DNA from: Scolanthus callimorphus
Lineage: Eukaryota > Cnidaria > Anthozoa > Actiniaria > Edwardsiidae
Length of the DNA stretch: 64,000 bases
Direction of reading: 5' to 3'
Assembly: GCA_033964015.1 (NCBI GenBank)
Contig: CM066923.1
Span: 25,618,168 to 25,682,167 of the forward strand
Positions 50,150-62,099 of this stretch are shown here, in pieces. Every line of letters begins with the position of its first letter. Within the stretch, counting starts at the first letter, position 1. Below the pieces are notes generated by a model. That model was not told the DNA's origin. It saw nothing but the letters and a program-made list of their open reading frames with translations, and ran no database searches. The translations under genes and the position numbers were made by a program.

Positions 50150-51650
50150 CTGCAAATAAATTATTATGATGATTATTACGATATAACGCGCGCTCTGATA
50201 GGCTTAAAGCTATGCTCTATTTTACCATGTTTATAGAGGGGAATGGTTAGGAAACCCAGTGTTATTGTACTATCTCTTTGCTCACTTGTGTCACTTGGTG
50301 TAAGTAATGCAGGCAAATTTATCCGCAAACCTGCCAATTCTCGTACAGATTTTGATGTCACTTCAACCTTTGAAATCTGTTCATTCCAATAATAACTCAA
50401 AAACCCATTGTTGCAATCCGTTTAATTCTTTCCCCTCTGCAATAGGTCCATGATCGCTTTGTAGTAAAATAACGTAGACTTATAGTATTTTGGTTATCCA
50501 TCAGTTTAACATGGATGATTTTGTACATCGCCAAAATTTCTATTAAGTCTTAAATTTTAGGTAGTTGGATCATAAATTGCTTGCTGTCCAGCAAGCGAAC
50601 ATTCTCGTACCCAGAGCTCCCTAGCTTACTCCTCGCAGGGGAGGCTCTGGTGACATCCATTTGAGGACCTCTGCCGATTGACTGTTTGACAGAATATATA
50701 ACGGCAGAATGAATGTTGATGAGCGTTTGCCAGAATAATAGCGAAACTCCCCGCGCCGTTGAGCCCCATACGTATCATCCAACGTCGCATGAGAAAGGAA
50801 CCCATCCAAGCCAAAACGGAACATTCAGCGGTTTACGAAAACATCTCAGGCTCTTATTTACGCTGCGCACTTGCGTTAGTGTCGACCCGTGTACACAGCC
50901 AATCACAATCCGTCTTGGATCACTGAACGCGCGCTTCGTTCCCCACATCCAGCACAGCGCCAAGAGCGTTCGGTTTGGACTCGAAACTGAAAAAAACTTG
51001 TTGCATTTAGACGCCAACTCCCCCCAAGTGCATTGATAATCACGGAGATTGATCTGGATTCTTTAAAGAAGTAAATAGTTAGAGATGCAACGAGACAAAA
51101 GGTACTGAACTAATAGCGAAATGGGAAACTATTTGCCAGCTCTCTGTTACTAGTGTAGCCCGCAATGGAAGAGAGAATCTATTTTTTCAACTTAATCAAT
51201 CAATCATTTACAAGCGTAAAATTCCAGTTTGGATAACCATAAATTCAAGGGTGATCATGTCAAAATTCACTATTCTAGGTTGGGTATCCCAAGCTGGGCT
51301 CCTCAAAAAAGGTATCGTTTGTTATAAGAATAAACCATGCAGTAAGAAGTGGGCTGTGTATGATTGGGGTTCCGCTTTTAGGCATTGCCTAAATCTATAT
51401 AATAATTGAAATGATATGAACGCAGAAGCTTGGAACCGTTTATACTTCTATTTTTATTATCATAGCGCCAGAAAAAACAGCATCGCCTAAATAAGACCGT
51501 TTGCAATCCAACTTAGATGTTGATGTGTTTATATTACAAAGCCTTTAAATAGTTAGTCATCTGAAGAAATGTTTCCAATAAAAATATCTTATACTAGCAT
51601 GTGCCGGAAACCGACAACCGTTACACGGCCTACTGCGTACGAATCCCTTA

Positions 51651-51974
51651 ATATTACGATAGTCAAATCAAGACCCACTTAGTAAGAAAGAGCACATCGA
51701 TTTGTGTAAATCCGAAAATTTGGTGTTAATCGAATAAATACTGACCAAGATACAACAATATTAAAACTCAAAAATTTAATTAGAAACGTATGGCTTAGGG
51801 ACAAAATCGACAGAAATGTCCGCACACCGTACGTTTCTTATTAAATTTTGGAGTTTTTGAATTGCTATATCTTTGTCAGTATTGACCCAAAAAATTAACA
51901 TCAAATTTTCAGATTTTGCACAGGTCGATGTGCTCTTTCTTACTAGGTGGGTCTTGTTTTGATTTCCGTAATAT
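51651..51974. mobile_element. Foldback element with ~80-160 base arms
   Basis: 'atattacgatagtcaaatca' at 51651 and its near-complement ending 51974, with long arms sharing 'gacccac', 'agtaagaaagagcacatcga' and 'aaattt..ggtgttaa'. No transposase. Confidence 0.75.
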
Positions 51975-53149
51975 TTGGGGACTCGAACCCAGTCCCTCAC
52001 GACATGAAACTCGGCAATTGCGAGCTAACATCAGCTACAATGGCTCTTGCAACTTGCCTCGCAATGTATATGGGTTTCCGAGGTGCCTGTGAACTCTTTA
52101 AAACATAAGTTTGTAATCCTTAATTATCGGTCCCTGCCCATAGCACACCAGTTTGAATTGTTTCAATTCAAGTCCATCAATCGGGCTTTCAGAAGAAGCA
52201 ATTTTGGTAGTATTTAATGTAAGGTATATTTTTATTTTTTCAATTCTATGACACAAACGGAACGAAATATGAATCACAAACTATGATTTTGAATTTTAGT
52301 AGAAACCACTCGCATAATATTACGAATCCTGAACCTATCACGTATATTAGTATCACCCAACTAGCATGACTAGGCCGGAGTCAATGCTGCATTCTGAGTG
52401 GCTACGCTGCTAGGGGACTATTATCAAGCGAAAGCGCCGAATTGGAACATCAAAACATTGGCGGCTGCTTCTCGTTTTGTGGAGGTTTCTGAAGAGTTTT
52501 AGACAATTTTCCACATTTTTTGTCCAACTAGTTGGGTGATACTAAAACGCGGCCTCATGGACGATTGACCCGTAGCCCTTTCAGGCTCAAGGTCTAATTT
52601 TCGCGTATAAGAACCTGGGTTCTTTAATTTAGCCTAAACAGGTTGTTATCCAAATGGTACCAGAAACATATAAGGGATGTTTCTGATGGTACTTAAAGCA
52701 AATTTAGCTACCAAGGTTTCTACTAAAACACTTACACTACTCGTTCTCGTTTTCTATAAGCAAATAGTCATCTATCGATATATTGACTCGCAGAAATCTT
52801 GAACTCGTAGACTATTTCTTTCTTTGTTTTTCTGCTACGCACCGTAGGATATATGAATATGGAAGAAGCCCAGACAAAGAAAGATTATTCAAATGAATGC
52901 CACGTGATCTGAAATGGGACAACATTACGCCCAAGCCGAGGAGGTCTATTCACCTCCCCTTCGGGGGAAAGTTGTTAACTATTATTGGCAGGAAGCAACG
53001 GCTTGTAAAAGTATAAGAACTTTATAAAAATGACTTGACTTTCCTGGGCTGTCGGCCGAGGCGAAGCTTTCGTGTCTCTGTAACTGCATCCATTCACATG
53101 CTTAATGAATATGTTTAATTTGTTATAAACAGGGCATAATTTTACGTCA

Positions 53150-53335
53150 CATTATTCACGTCACGCAACGCCTTGTCGAGCAATGTCGTGTCACGCAACA
53201 ATACGTCGTGTAAAATCACGCCACTTTACATGAGGTCACGCCACGTTGTCACGTCACATGGCGCAGCATAACCCCATGTAACGTTATGTCACGTTACGTC
53301 ACGTCACGCCACGTCGCCGTCACGTCATGTTATGG
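53150..53335. repeat. CACGTCA-rich degenerate repeat, second copy
   Basis: Same word composition as 47430-47595 and in the same position relative to the terminal exon, 40-330 bases beyond its stop. Confidence 0.65.
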
Positions 53336-53371
53336 CATTTATAGATGTATATCTAAAGCTGTGTTGTAATC

Positions 53372-53456
53372 TCATGTGCATGGGCAGCGTGCTCCAGGAC
53401 GATTAGCGACCGACTTAACACGGTATCCAGTCTGCTTAACTTTCTTTGACTTTGTC
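53372..53456 (-). CDS. EGF-gene terminal exon, copy 3 of 3 (gene B)
   Basis: 85 bases: acceptor GTTACAG, then TKSKKVKQTGYRVKSVANRP, GARCPCT and stop. Frame and length equal to the other copies. Nearest terminal exon to the EGF exons of gene B. Confidence 0.65.
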
Positions 53457-53635
53457 CTGTAACAGAAACGATATAGTAATCAAGAAGTTGAACAATTAAA
53501 TTTATCGATGATAATTTGCAGGTATAGCGAGTCATACGAGCAATTTTAATTGGACCCCTCCAAAATCACATTTTACAACATATGTCGCTCTTCTGTTTAT
53601 GGTATATCGAGTTGGTGTTTCACGCAAACATCTTC

Positions 53636-53912
53636 ATATCAAGAAAGTGCATTCGTTTTTATGGCAAATCCGCGCGGGTTGCCTGTGGTGTTCAAAACGT
53701 GACTCAGGCCCCTCGGCGGGGGGTAAAAACAAAATGGCGATCAAGAGAAGGATGTTTCTCGAGTATCTGCAAGTTTTGGTCAATTTTCCTGCTTTTTTTC
53801 GCTAAGATATGAGGAAAAGTACTTACAGACAGTACTTACAGGGGGAATTTTCTAATAAGGAAGTTTTGCAACGTCGGCAAAACGACAGGTTTTGGCGAAA
53901 TTTTCTTGATAT
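53636..53912. mobile_element. 280-bp MITE family, copy 3
   Basis: ATATCAAGAAA at 53636 and TTTTCTTGATAT ending 53912. It contains a small internal duplication ('agtacttaca' twice near 53817-53840). Confidence 0.8.
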
Positions 53913-54053
53913 CTTTCTTGTTATCGGGTATCACGTCATTTTTGGTATTGTGACACAAAAGCCAGTCAGCCAGATATTTTTTTAGTTACTCGGTATTCTA
54001 CTAGGCTAGCAAAATGGCGGCTGATTGAGACTCTAGTCGCCATAGCAACCCAC

Positions 54054-54165
54054 CTCGATCGAGTACATCGTTTGAGATTGAGGAATCCGCACTTGGTGGT
54101 ATAGTACGACTTGTAATATGTGGTGGTATAGTAATGATACGCCTCTTGGACGTTTCGGCAATCAG
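54054..54165 (-). CDS. EGF-gene 112-bp Tyr-rich exon, copy 3 of 3 (gene B)
   Basis: Acceptor TTGCAG, donor CGAG|GTGGG at 54053. Encodes ADCRNVQEAYHYYTTTYY, then KCGFLNLKRCTRSR. No stops in the shared frame. Confidence 0.65.
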
Positions 54166-54402
54166 CTGCAAATAAATTTATTATTATCATTATTATTATA
54201 ACGATATAACGCGCGCTTAAAACTATATAATTGGCTTAAAACTATGCTCTATTTTATCAATAAAATAACAATATAGTTTTATATTTATGTCTTTATATAG
54301 ATTGTATTTTCTTTAGATTCTTTGTGTTAATTTATATTTTAATTTCATCTAAGGAAGAGGTCAAAACAAGGGTACTAAATAAGTACCTAGTTTAGAGGGG
54401 GG

Positions 54403-54403
<1 letters not shown>

Positions 54404-54435
<32 letters not shown>
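54404..54435. repeat. Run of 32 guanines
   Basis: Uninterrupted G homopolymer preceded by GGGGGGC and followed by TGGGT. Length is likely uncertain in any assembly; potential G-quadruplex former. Confidence 0.9.
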
Positions 54436-54436
<1 letters not shown>

Positions 54437-55247
54437 GGGTGACCCGAGACCAACCACCTCTCAATTTTCCTAAAATCGGATTTTCAACGTAGATATCTCG
54501 TGAATGAATAATGATTCATCATGGTGAAAACCCTGCCAATGTGCTCTACACGAAGAGAACAACACATTTCTGCAATAAAATCGCGTATCCCTTATTTGTG
54601 TTTCGAGAAAATAACCACTGGATACTTGTGGGGATAGGTAGTACCGTTGTTTTGACCTCTTCCCCTGCTTGTGCCTTATTATATATACTTTAGTATATAC
54701 TACACTGGGAACCTCCAAGATCGCGCATTTCGATTGGTCTTTTTTTTTACCAATAAAAGTCTTCCTCATTGTCCCAGGGCTTTAAGAGGTTAATTTCCGA
54801 AATGAATCTTTGCATATTCCGCGATTCTTGAATTTCTCTGCCAGTGGGTTGAATAATTCCGCCGCATTGCCATCCATCCATTTATGAAAGACGACACAGC
54901 AAAACTTACCGGACGGTATAAGTGGGGCTGATGAAACCCCCTGACGTAATCTTAGTGAAAACAGTTAGCGCAGGCAAGCAATGATGTCCTGGTACTAGCG
55001 GTTCCCTCGTCCTTTCCTTTGCCTTCGATTTAAATGTCTTGCTCCTCAGGTTCTTCTGTATCAATACTGTTTACTTCGTCCTTGTCGCCATTTAGGATCT
55101 GAAGCTTTTTTGAATTGAATCTTCAAATTCTTCGGCTACCCCCCAGAACTTCACTATGCGTGTCGATTGACATCAGAAATGCCGTTTCCGTCACAGTTGC
55201 GTCCTCTAACGACATAGTGACGATGTTATCACTCTCGTATCGCAGTA

Positions 55248-55390
55248 GCCTGCGAGCCGGCTCTCCAAGGTGTTTTCCAGAGAATTCGTTAGGGTGCGCG
55301 CGGGGTTCCTGTGGCGCGACACGACATAGGAATCCCGCGCCCAAAAAAACAAATATCCGAAAAAACCCACTGGAGAGCCGGCTAGCAGGC
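55248..55390. mobile_element. MITE-like element with 20-bp inverted ends
   Basis: 'gcctgcgagccggctctcca' at 55248 and 'tggagagccggctagcaggc' ending 55390, one or two mismatches, about 100 bases of unique centre. Confidence 0.75.
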
Positions 55391-55739
55391 GTCTCGCAAT
55401 GCATGTGCATACGTCATGGAGGTGTTTTTTGCAGTTCGGATCTATGGAATAGGACATGCTGTGCTCGTCTCGTGCAGTCTCCACACGAAATCCCGCGTAT
55501 TCTAGATCTAGGATTTAGTCTGCCTAAAGGTAATTGTAATTGTAATTCGGTTCACTCTCAACAAGACGAGGGGCAAATCCTTTTGTACCACGGAACGCCA
55601 CTGTCTGTCCAACCTTGAAAGCATTGTGATGAATGGAGTCCATAGCTTCGACCGAATCTTCGTCTTCCGTGGAATTTGTTGAATCTGCTGAAAATATCGA
55701 CTCTGGCAGAAGTGCACTCCTTGTAGCATGCTGAACAGT

Positions 55740-56130
55740 TTCCAACAAAGCTCCAAAGTATTTTTGGCCTCCTCTTTTGCATTTCCAAAGTATTTTGGGC
55801 TCCCTTTTTGCATAATTCCAAAGTTCAAAGGCAAGCGAAATTTCCAAAGTAACGCCAAAAGTCATTTTATTTCCAAAGAATTGCTATTTATTTTCCAGTT
55901 TAGATCCAAATAATGCTTTCCGGAACTCGTGTAATATTTCCAAGACATTTCCAAACAAATTTCAAAGTATTTCCAAAGTCGATCTTCTCTTCTAATCTTC
56001 CGCGAATTTCCAAAGTCCTTTCAAGGAAAAAACTTTGGGAAATGGTCTTTGTTATAATTTCCAAAGCATGTAACTTTATTGGAAATGATTCTATGCTAGA
56101 TTTTTCCATACTTGGAAATGCGACAAGTTT
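55740..56130. repeat. Cluster of TTTCCAAAGT words
   Basis: About ten occurrences of (T)TTCCAAAG(T) or one-mismatch variants at irregular spacing, all on the same strand until 56080, then two inverted forms (ttggaaatg). No ORF of note. Could be a decayed minisatellite or a binding-site cluster. Confidence 0.55.
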
Positions 56131-56802
56131 TCCAGTGTATATCGGGGTTCGGTTATTCATAATTTTTCCAACCAAAGATCGACTGATTGTATTGCATTAG
56201 TCATTGTAATGCTGCGAAATTCATTTTAGTACTAGATATTTACTGTAATACGAAGATACCACTCATATAAAGACATTGGTTTGGAAATCGTGTAATTGCA
56301 AAGTTTCTGGTCTACTTTTACGCTTGGGTCCTAAGATCCATCGTCGTAAAATCGGGATAAGCAGTGAATACTGAAAGATGACAATAAACCTTTCTGCCAA
56401 ATTTTCGGCTTTATTTAAAAGCTTCATCTGAGTATTTCATTGCTTATTCTGGTTATTATTCTGAAGAATCAACGACAAGGGAGTTTATGCCATACAATCG
56501 GGAATATCGTTGCACCAAGTATCGTTACACCGGGTTACTGATTGGGTTAGGAAAAAGTCGCTCGGGTCAAATAAAAAATGTGGGTCTTGGGTAGGTAAAC
56601 ACTCACTGGGTAGAGCCATAGTTTCCACTGGGTCTGGTTTTGGTGGATCTGTTACAGACTGGTGTTGAGTGGCCGAAACCTTGCAGTGAAGTCGGACGTT
56701 ATGACGCATGCGCGAGGAATGTCACGCATGCAGAAGAAAGAGGCTAGAAATATATCCGGTCTCGGGGGACTATTCGCCACTATTTACTTTGCCTTCGGGG
56801 AA

Positions 56803-56928
56803 TAATTAACCATTATCCGCGAGATTGCGCAGAATATCATCTGATACTTAGCCGACGAGGACGAAGTCCCGAGTTGGCTAAAATCAGACGATATTCTGCA
56901 AAATCGAGCATGATAATGGTTTTATTAT
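56803..56928. mobile_element. Palindromic MITE-like element
   Basis: 'aaccattatc' / 'gataatggtt' outer ends with arms sharing 'cagaatatc(a)tctgat' and 'tagcc' around a centre 'gacgaggacgaagtccc'. Confidence 0.7.
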
Positions 56929-57634
56929 TCAGCACATCGATAGCACAAAACCCCCCGAAAAAAAATGACTTTTGTGTATTATTTACGAGCTCAAAAACAT
57001 CATATTTTCCTCGAGACGTATATCGCAGGATAGCTGTCATGCACAGAAGACAGCTATTGGCATTCCAATGACCATATTGGGCAGTGCATCGATGTGCTGA
57101 ATAATAAATTGTGATGTATCATTCGTGCTTCGTTTTCAGTAACGCACTATGATCTGTATTTAGGCAAGAGTTCATAATTAAGATGAACAACTCCGATACA
57201 GTATTCGTGAGAGATCCTTTGCACAGACCTAGTTATTTTTAGAACTGTTTTTCTCGCTGAATTATAATTCTATTGTTTTGAAGCCAATCAAATTCATTTC
57301 ATCAGTAGCTCATTAAAGCTTTGGTATTTACAACCGCTCAAACCGATACGCACGCTCTTGCAAGACTATATTCTTTAACTAGGCCTATTGTTTAATGCCT
57401 TTTGTTGTTCTCTGTGCGTGACTTTAGAAGACTAAGTACCAATCTAAAAATAACTAGGTCTGTCTAAAGGTTCTCTCATGCCCTATTATCATGTTGTACA
57501 CTCTTATTTATGTACTCTTGATTTAGGCTAGCATATAGATGTACCATACTGTTATAATAGTAATGTTCGCCAGGGCTCATAAATGAGGGCGTCCCTCTCT
57601 TCGCCCCATGTAAGGTAATCCAAGCAGATCTTGT

Positions 57635-57845
57635 ATTCCGGATTCCAGCCCTTGGATTCCGGATTCCAACCTACTGGATTCCGGATTCCATACAAGTGGA
57701 TTCCGGATCCATAATTCTCAAGAATCCGGATTCCAATATTTCTCTATCTGAATAAATTCGTGGATCCGGATTCTCAAGGCCTTTGGATTCTGGATTCCTG
57801 CTATATGGATCCGGATTCCATTCTACGGATTCCGGATTCCAAAGC
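57635..57845. repeat. GGATTCCGGATTCC minisatellite
   Basis: Degenerate tandem units of tggattccggattcca with variable spacers ('ccta', 'tacaag', 'ctatat'). The unit is itself partly self-complementary (ggatcc/ggaatcc). Confidence 0.8.
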
Positions 57846-58569
57846 TAACAAAAAGTCGGTAGGCTTTCTTTTGCAAAAAAAGTGATCTCGCGAGCTCCAT
57901 GTTTCTTCGCATCTCTGGGAAACTATTCAAGTGCGCCAAGAGAAAAACACTAACAAAAGACTCCGAACTGAGTTGCTTGCTGATGAAAAAGAAGTCGTTT
58001 GAAATGTTTTTAAATCAGTAAGCAATCAGTAACTCAAAACACTATAAGGGGCGATTTAAAAAGTAAATGGACTTTGCTTGAAGTAAATCCGTGGCAGTGT
58101 TTGTTAAAAGAAAATATTCAGGAAGTCAAAGATTCCCTTTGAAGTATTATAAAATTTACTTTTCTTTGTAAAAAGCTTTCTGGAAATACATCCAAACTGC
58201 ATTCTAAAAGTTAAATAATGGGTATTGCGCCCAAACATCACCATGTAGTTTTAATTTCCTTGGACAAAAAAAGCTGTGTGAATATTCTCAAGTGCGTGCG
58301 CCAATAGAGAAACAACAAACTGAAGTCGCTGTTTTGGGTTTTCAGTAAAAATCGTTAACAATCTGTTTTTCTATCCACTCGAACACCCTTCAAAGACAGC
58401 ATGAGTTTATCACGGGGGCAATCAACTAGTGCTTAATAATAACATATAATAAATATAATATGCTTATTCAGTGTCCTGCCTTGCCTTGTGCTAATTCGTA
58501 GGACATCGTTACATGAGTGCATGATTGGATGAATTTGGAATACTATTGTCGTAAAATGACAATCCCTAC

Positions 58570-58777
58570 CTTTACATACAGCCCCCGATTTGTAATAGCA
58601 GCGATTGCAGTCACATCTATACGAGCCCACGGTATTCACGCAGTGAGAGAAACGCTGGACAGCTGTAGCGACCCATGGTGCATCATTAATATCGGTACAC
58701 CTTGTAGCGTGGGCTGGGGGCTAGGGTTATAACCGTTATTACACGAACATCTGTAAGAGCCAATCGTGTTTGAGCAC
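58570..58777 (-). pseudogene. Gene B EGF exon (frame-broken)
   Basis: Acceptor CTTTAG and donor AAAG|GTAGGG. The first part encodes CSNTIGSYRCSCNNGYNPSP; the second, in another frame, RCTDIND...HCVNTVGSYRCDCNRC and CYYKSGAVCK, matching gene A's exon end. The module between has lost its first two Cys and shifts frame near 58715. Confidence 0.65.
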
Positions 58778-58871
58778 CTAAAGAAGCGACAGATAACATA
58801 TGGGTTATTTTCATTGCCGACAGCATAAAGTTATTTGCACCAAAGAGTGGCGAGATTCGGCTGTAAGATTA

Positions 58872-59500
58872 AGCCTTATTCTCATCCGCTACAGTAGAGT
58901 TCGTTAGCACTTCCTACCTTCGCGTCTGATCAACGTCGCGCTTATCATGGCCTAAGTAAGGTAGCCGGTAATCCCTTTGGAGAGTAGCCTGAATCTCATC
59001 CACTGCGGTAGAGTACGTTAGCACTTCCTACCTTCGCGTCTGATCAACGTCACGCTTATCATGGCCTAAGTAAGGTTAGCCGGTAATCCCTTTGGAGAGT
59101 AGCCTCAATCTCATCCACTACGGTAGAGTACGCTAGCACTTCCTACCTTCGCGTCTGATCAAAGTCACGCTAATCATGGCCTAAGTAAGGTTAGCCGGGT
59201 ACCCTGTGGAGAGTAGCCTGATTCTCATCCGCTACGGTAGAGTACGTTAGCACTTCCTACCTCCGCGTCTGATCAACGACACGCTTATCATGGCCTAAGT
59301 AAGGTTAGCCGGGTACCCTGTGGAGAGTACCTTATTCTCATCCGCTACGGTAGAGTACGTTAGCACTTCCTACCTCCGCGTCTGATCAACGACACGCTTA
59401 TCATGGCCTAAGTAAGGTTAGCCGGTACCCTGTGGAGAGTAGCCTGATTCTCATCCGCTACGGTAAGTACGTTAGCACTTCCCACCTTTGCGTCTGAGTT
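58872..59500. repeat. 114-bp satellite array, about 5.5 units
   Basis: Starts of 'ctcatccgctacggtagagt' type at about 58881, 58995, 59111, 59224, 59337 and 59450 (113-116 base period). Same family as 38255-38440. Located in an intron of gene B. Confidence 0.9.
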
Positions 59501-59536
59501 TTCACCTCTTACTTCTTCGCGCTCTTCCAGTGGGCT

Positions 59537-59766
59537 AATAGGCGATTTGCATTAACTGGGTCACGTGACCCAAATCCCATACATTCTGAAAAAAATCTTG
59601 AAAATTCAACTCGCTGCCATTTGCTCCAGGTTAGAGATTTTAAGCTGAAACTTGGGTTTCTGACTAATATCGATTGTTTCTTTGTATTTCTAGAATGGAT
59701 TTCGAAAAAAACACCTCGTTAAGAGGTAGTTGGGGTCACGTGACCGGTTAGTGCAAATGGCCTATT
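59537..59766. mobile_element. MITE with inverted ends AATAGGCxATTTGCA
   Basis: 'aataggcgatttgcattaac' at 59537 and its complement 'gttagtgcaaatggcctatt' ending 59766, each next to a GGTCACGTGACC palindrome. Confidence 0.75.
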
Positions 59767-60170
59767 GGTTGGCGGTGCGTAAGTGCTCTGAACGTTAGTT
59801 ACTAGGCTCGGGATGTCAACTAAGAAAGTATGTTGAATATATCCCACGCGAGCACTAGTTCCCTCATCTTTGGAACTAAGAGGTGAGGAAACCCCTGCTT
59901 CCAGGGTATGCCGAATAAATATGAAAGCCGTCGTTGCGCTAAATAAGTTTATTCTTACTATATTTGAGTTTCAGGACGTTTTCCTTGCTTATTTCTTACT
60001 CTAAATTAATATCCGAAAAGCTCGTCAAAACTTGCAGATTTTGGAGAGAAACACTATTCATGAGGGTCGCTATCTTCTTTTTGTCCCAAAGAGACTTTAC
60101 TCTAGCAAATAAGGTAACTCGCGTCACGCACGTGTAGGCATGGCACACAAACTTGATGATCTGGACCTAC

Positions 60171-60657
60171 CTCGAGTTGCTAGGACATGGATTCCTTCTA
60201 CACTCATCAAACGTTGCGCATGTGTGGAGTCCAGTGTTCCTGTATCCAGCTATGCAATTACATCTGTAAGAGCCCGCGTTGTTAACACAGACAGATACTT
60301 TGGGCATGCGCCTTTCTTATCCACGCATTCATTGACATCCTTGCATACGGGGATTTGCGCACCCTTGGGGTCTGGGTACCAACCGTTGTTACACAGACAC
60401 TTCCAGCTCCCGACTGTGTTGAGACACCTCGAATTGGCGCGACATCCGTGAATTCCGCGGGCGCATTCGTCTATATCCACGCATCGGAAACTGCGAGACT
60501 TGTTGTAACCTTTGTTACATACGCAGTTATAGCTCGCGACCGTGTTGACACATTTTGATGTGACGGGACACCTGTGTGTTTTTCAGCGCACTCGTCGATA
60601 TCCTTACAGACGGGATGTTCTCCCGGACCGCGGTACCCCCACATTACATTTGCACCT
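60171..60657 (-). pseudogene. Gene B exon with cbEGF modules (multiple frame breaks)
   Basis: Acceptor CTTTCAG, donor CGAG|GTAGG. Modules equivalent to gene A exon 33554-33993 (DIDECAEK, DIDECARG, DVNECVDK), plus an extra C-terminal piece (TFDECRRNPCPSNSR) continuing into the next exon. Frame changes by one base near 60635 (G run), 60575 and 60300. All Cys of the modules remain if frames are followed. Confidence 0.7.
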
Positions 60658-60699
60658 GAAAGCATGACGTCAAAACGTTTGAAATTGAAAAAGGCACAT

Positions 60700-61257
60700 C
60701 AGATTCTCTATTGAAATTCCATCTAAATTCCCGCGAATTTCGCCAACGCCATGTGTGGTAAACATAGGAAGCCCACAACAAATATTTGCTAAAAGCTAAC
60801 AATTTGAAAATTTACGAAGAGTATCATCCATATCTTTTTTGTTGGCAAATTTGGGGAAGGAAAAAGTTTGAATATTTTTTTCGTCCAATGTGACGGTTGT
60901 TTTCTATGCAGTCTGGTCTTTTATTCATTTTACATAAATCGCGGAGAAACCAATTGGCTGGATTTTTCCCGCCAAGGTTGGCAAGCGCTTGTCGACACAG
61001 GAAACCCACACGAAAACTTTAATTAGCAAACAATTGAAGAATCAGAAGTCTACTTTACAATTCGTTTATGTGAGAAAACTCAACTCTTCGCACAAGGTTA
61101 TTTTCTGTCTGAAGCCGAGGAAAAATGAATAATATATATCATATCTTCGCATTAGCGAGTGAGTAAAGCGTAGTTGGATATTTTGGCGAGATTAAAAAAA
61201 CCAGACAACCCCCACATAATCGCAAATGAGAAACGACAACACTTTTTGATTAAGTAC
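60700..61257. other. Gene B intron, nothing recognised
   Basis: AT-rich intron between EGF exons without recognisable repeats. Confidence 0.4.
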
Positions 61258-61584
61258 CTGAAGCCTCCTGGGTAATTTTCACACTTGGAATTTTTGTCAC
61301 ATACATCAGGAAATTTGCATTCGTCTATGTCAGTACACCGCGACCATCAAACTTCCAGCCTACAAGAGAGGGACACTTGCAACGGAATGAGCCCGCGGTG
61401 TTGACACAAGTGGCCGGTGAGATGCAATTATGCGAGGCCTTCTTACACTCGTCAATATCAACACAGTCACGTGCAGCGGTATTCCACTCGAACCCGGCAT
61501 GACATGCGCATGGTAGCTTGAAGGACGCGTCTTTGGGGCAGTCGCCATGTAAGCCACACACTTCACCATTGCTGACTGGGCACG
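61258..61584 (-). pseudogene. Gene B EGF exon matching gene A exon 35072-35393 (one frame break)
   Basis: Acceptor TCCACAG, donor TTCAG|GTACT. It encodes CPVSNGEVCGLHGDCPKD, CACHAGFEW, then DIDECKKA; after GWKFDGR the frame moves by one base (near 61345) and continues CTDIDECK...YPGGFR. Confidence 0.7.
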
Positions 61585-61823
61585 CTGTGGAGAAGGAAAT
61601 ATTTGCGGTGATGATAAAAAATCTGTGATATAACCAAAAATGTTCCCCATTATTTTGATAGGAATATGGGTCTACTGGAAAATGCAAACCCGTATAAACA
61701 GTTGTTAGGGTTGTTATTGCCGTAAGAATCTGTGGATGGATGAATGAATATTATACAAAATGCATACACGATATTGAGAGTAGTCTGATTATAAGCGTTG
61801 TTTGGCCGTTCGCTGTACTTTAA

Positions 61824-62048
61824 GACCCCGTTCACACGAGACCGGTACAAAACCGGACCGGTACAATTCTGGTACAGTACCGTCGCGCGTTCACACGGGA
61901 CCTGCGGTACCGGACCGATCTTGTCACGACTAGGCCGTGTGAACACTGTTGCAAAACGTGCCAGAATTGTACCGGTACCGTATGAACAGGCGGACCGTAC
62001 CAGAATTGTACCGGTCCGGTTTTGTACCGGTCTCGTGTGAACGGGATC
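61824..62048. mobile_element. MITE with ~50-bp inverted ends rich in ACCGGTAC
   Basis: 'cccgttcacacgagaccggt' near 61827 and its complement ending 62045; further ggtacaattctggtac/accggtac pieces inside. ORFs on both strands mirror each other and are artefacts. Confidence 0.8.
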
Positions 62049-62099
62049 AAAAGGGGCTGTATTACGGTTGTTTCAACAAATCAATTTCATAAAATAAGA

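Larger units (their letters stand above)
44270..50150. repeat. Tandem segmental duplication, unit 1
   Basis: Aligns by eye with 50220-54165. Landmarks: 'gatgtcacttyaac...' and 'tgatcgctttgt' at about 44365-44490 versus 50350-50460; 'aatgttgatgagcgtttgccagaa' type block at 45195 versus 50710; 'ccatcaatcggg' at 46178 versus 52168; 'tctatcgat' and CACGTCA-rich parts; and terminal exon pairs. Unit 1 is longer because of inserted repeats, including a MITE at 46621-46841 whose empty site is preserved in unit 2. Confidence 0.7.
50220..54165. repeat. Tandem segmental duplication, unit 2
   Basis: Paralogous to 44270-50150 (see landmarks there). Retains the empty site of the 46621 MITE and carries its own insertions, for example 51651-51974. 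Confidence 0.7.

Noticed and set aside
47555..53812. Parallel short ORFs in three places with the same peptides
   Set aside because: They fall in a non-coding MITE family; frames differ between copies and contain stops.
61798..62050. Mirror-image ORFs on both strands
   Set aside because: Caused by a palindromic MITE.
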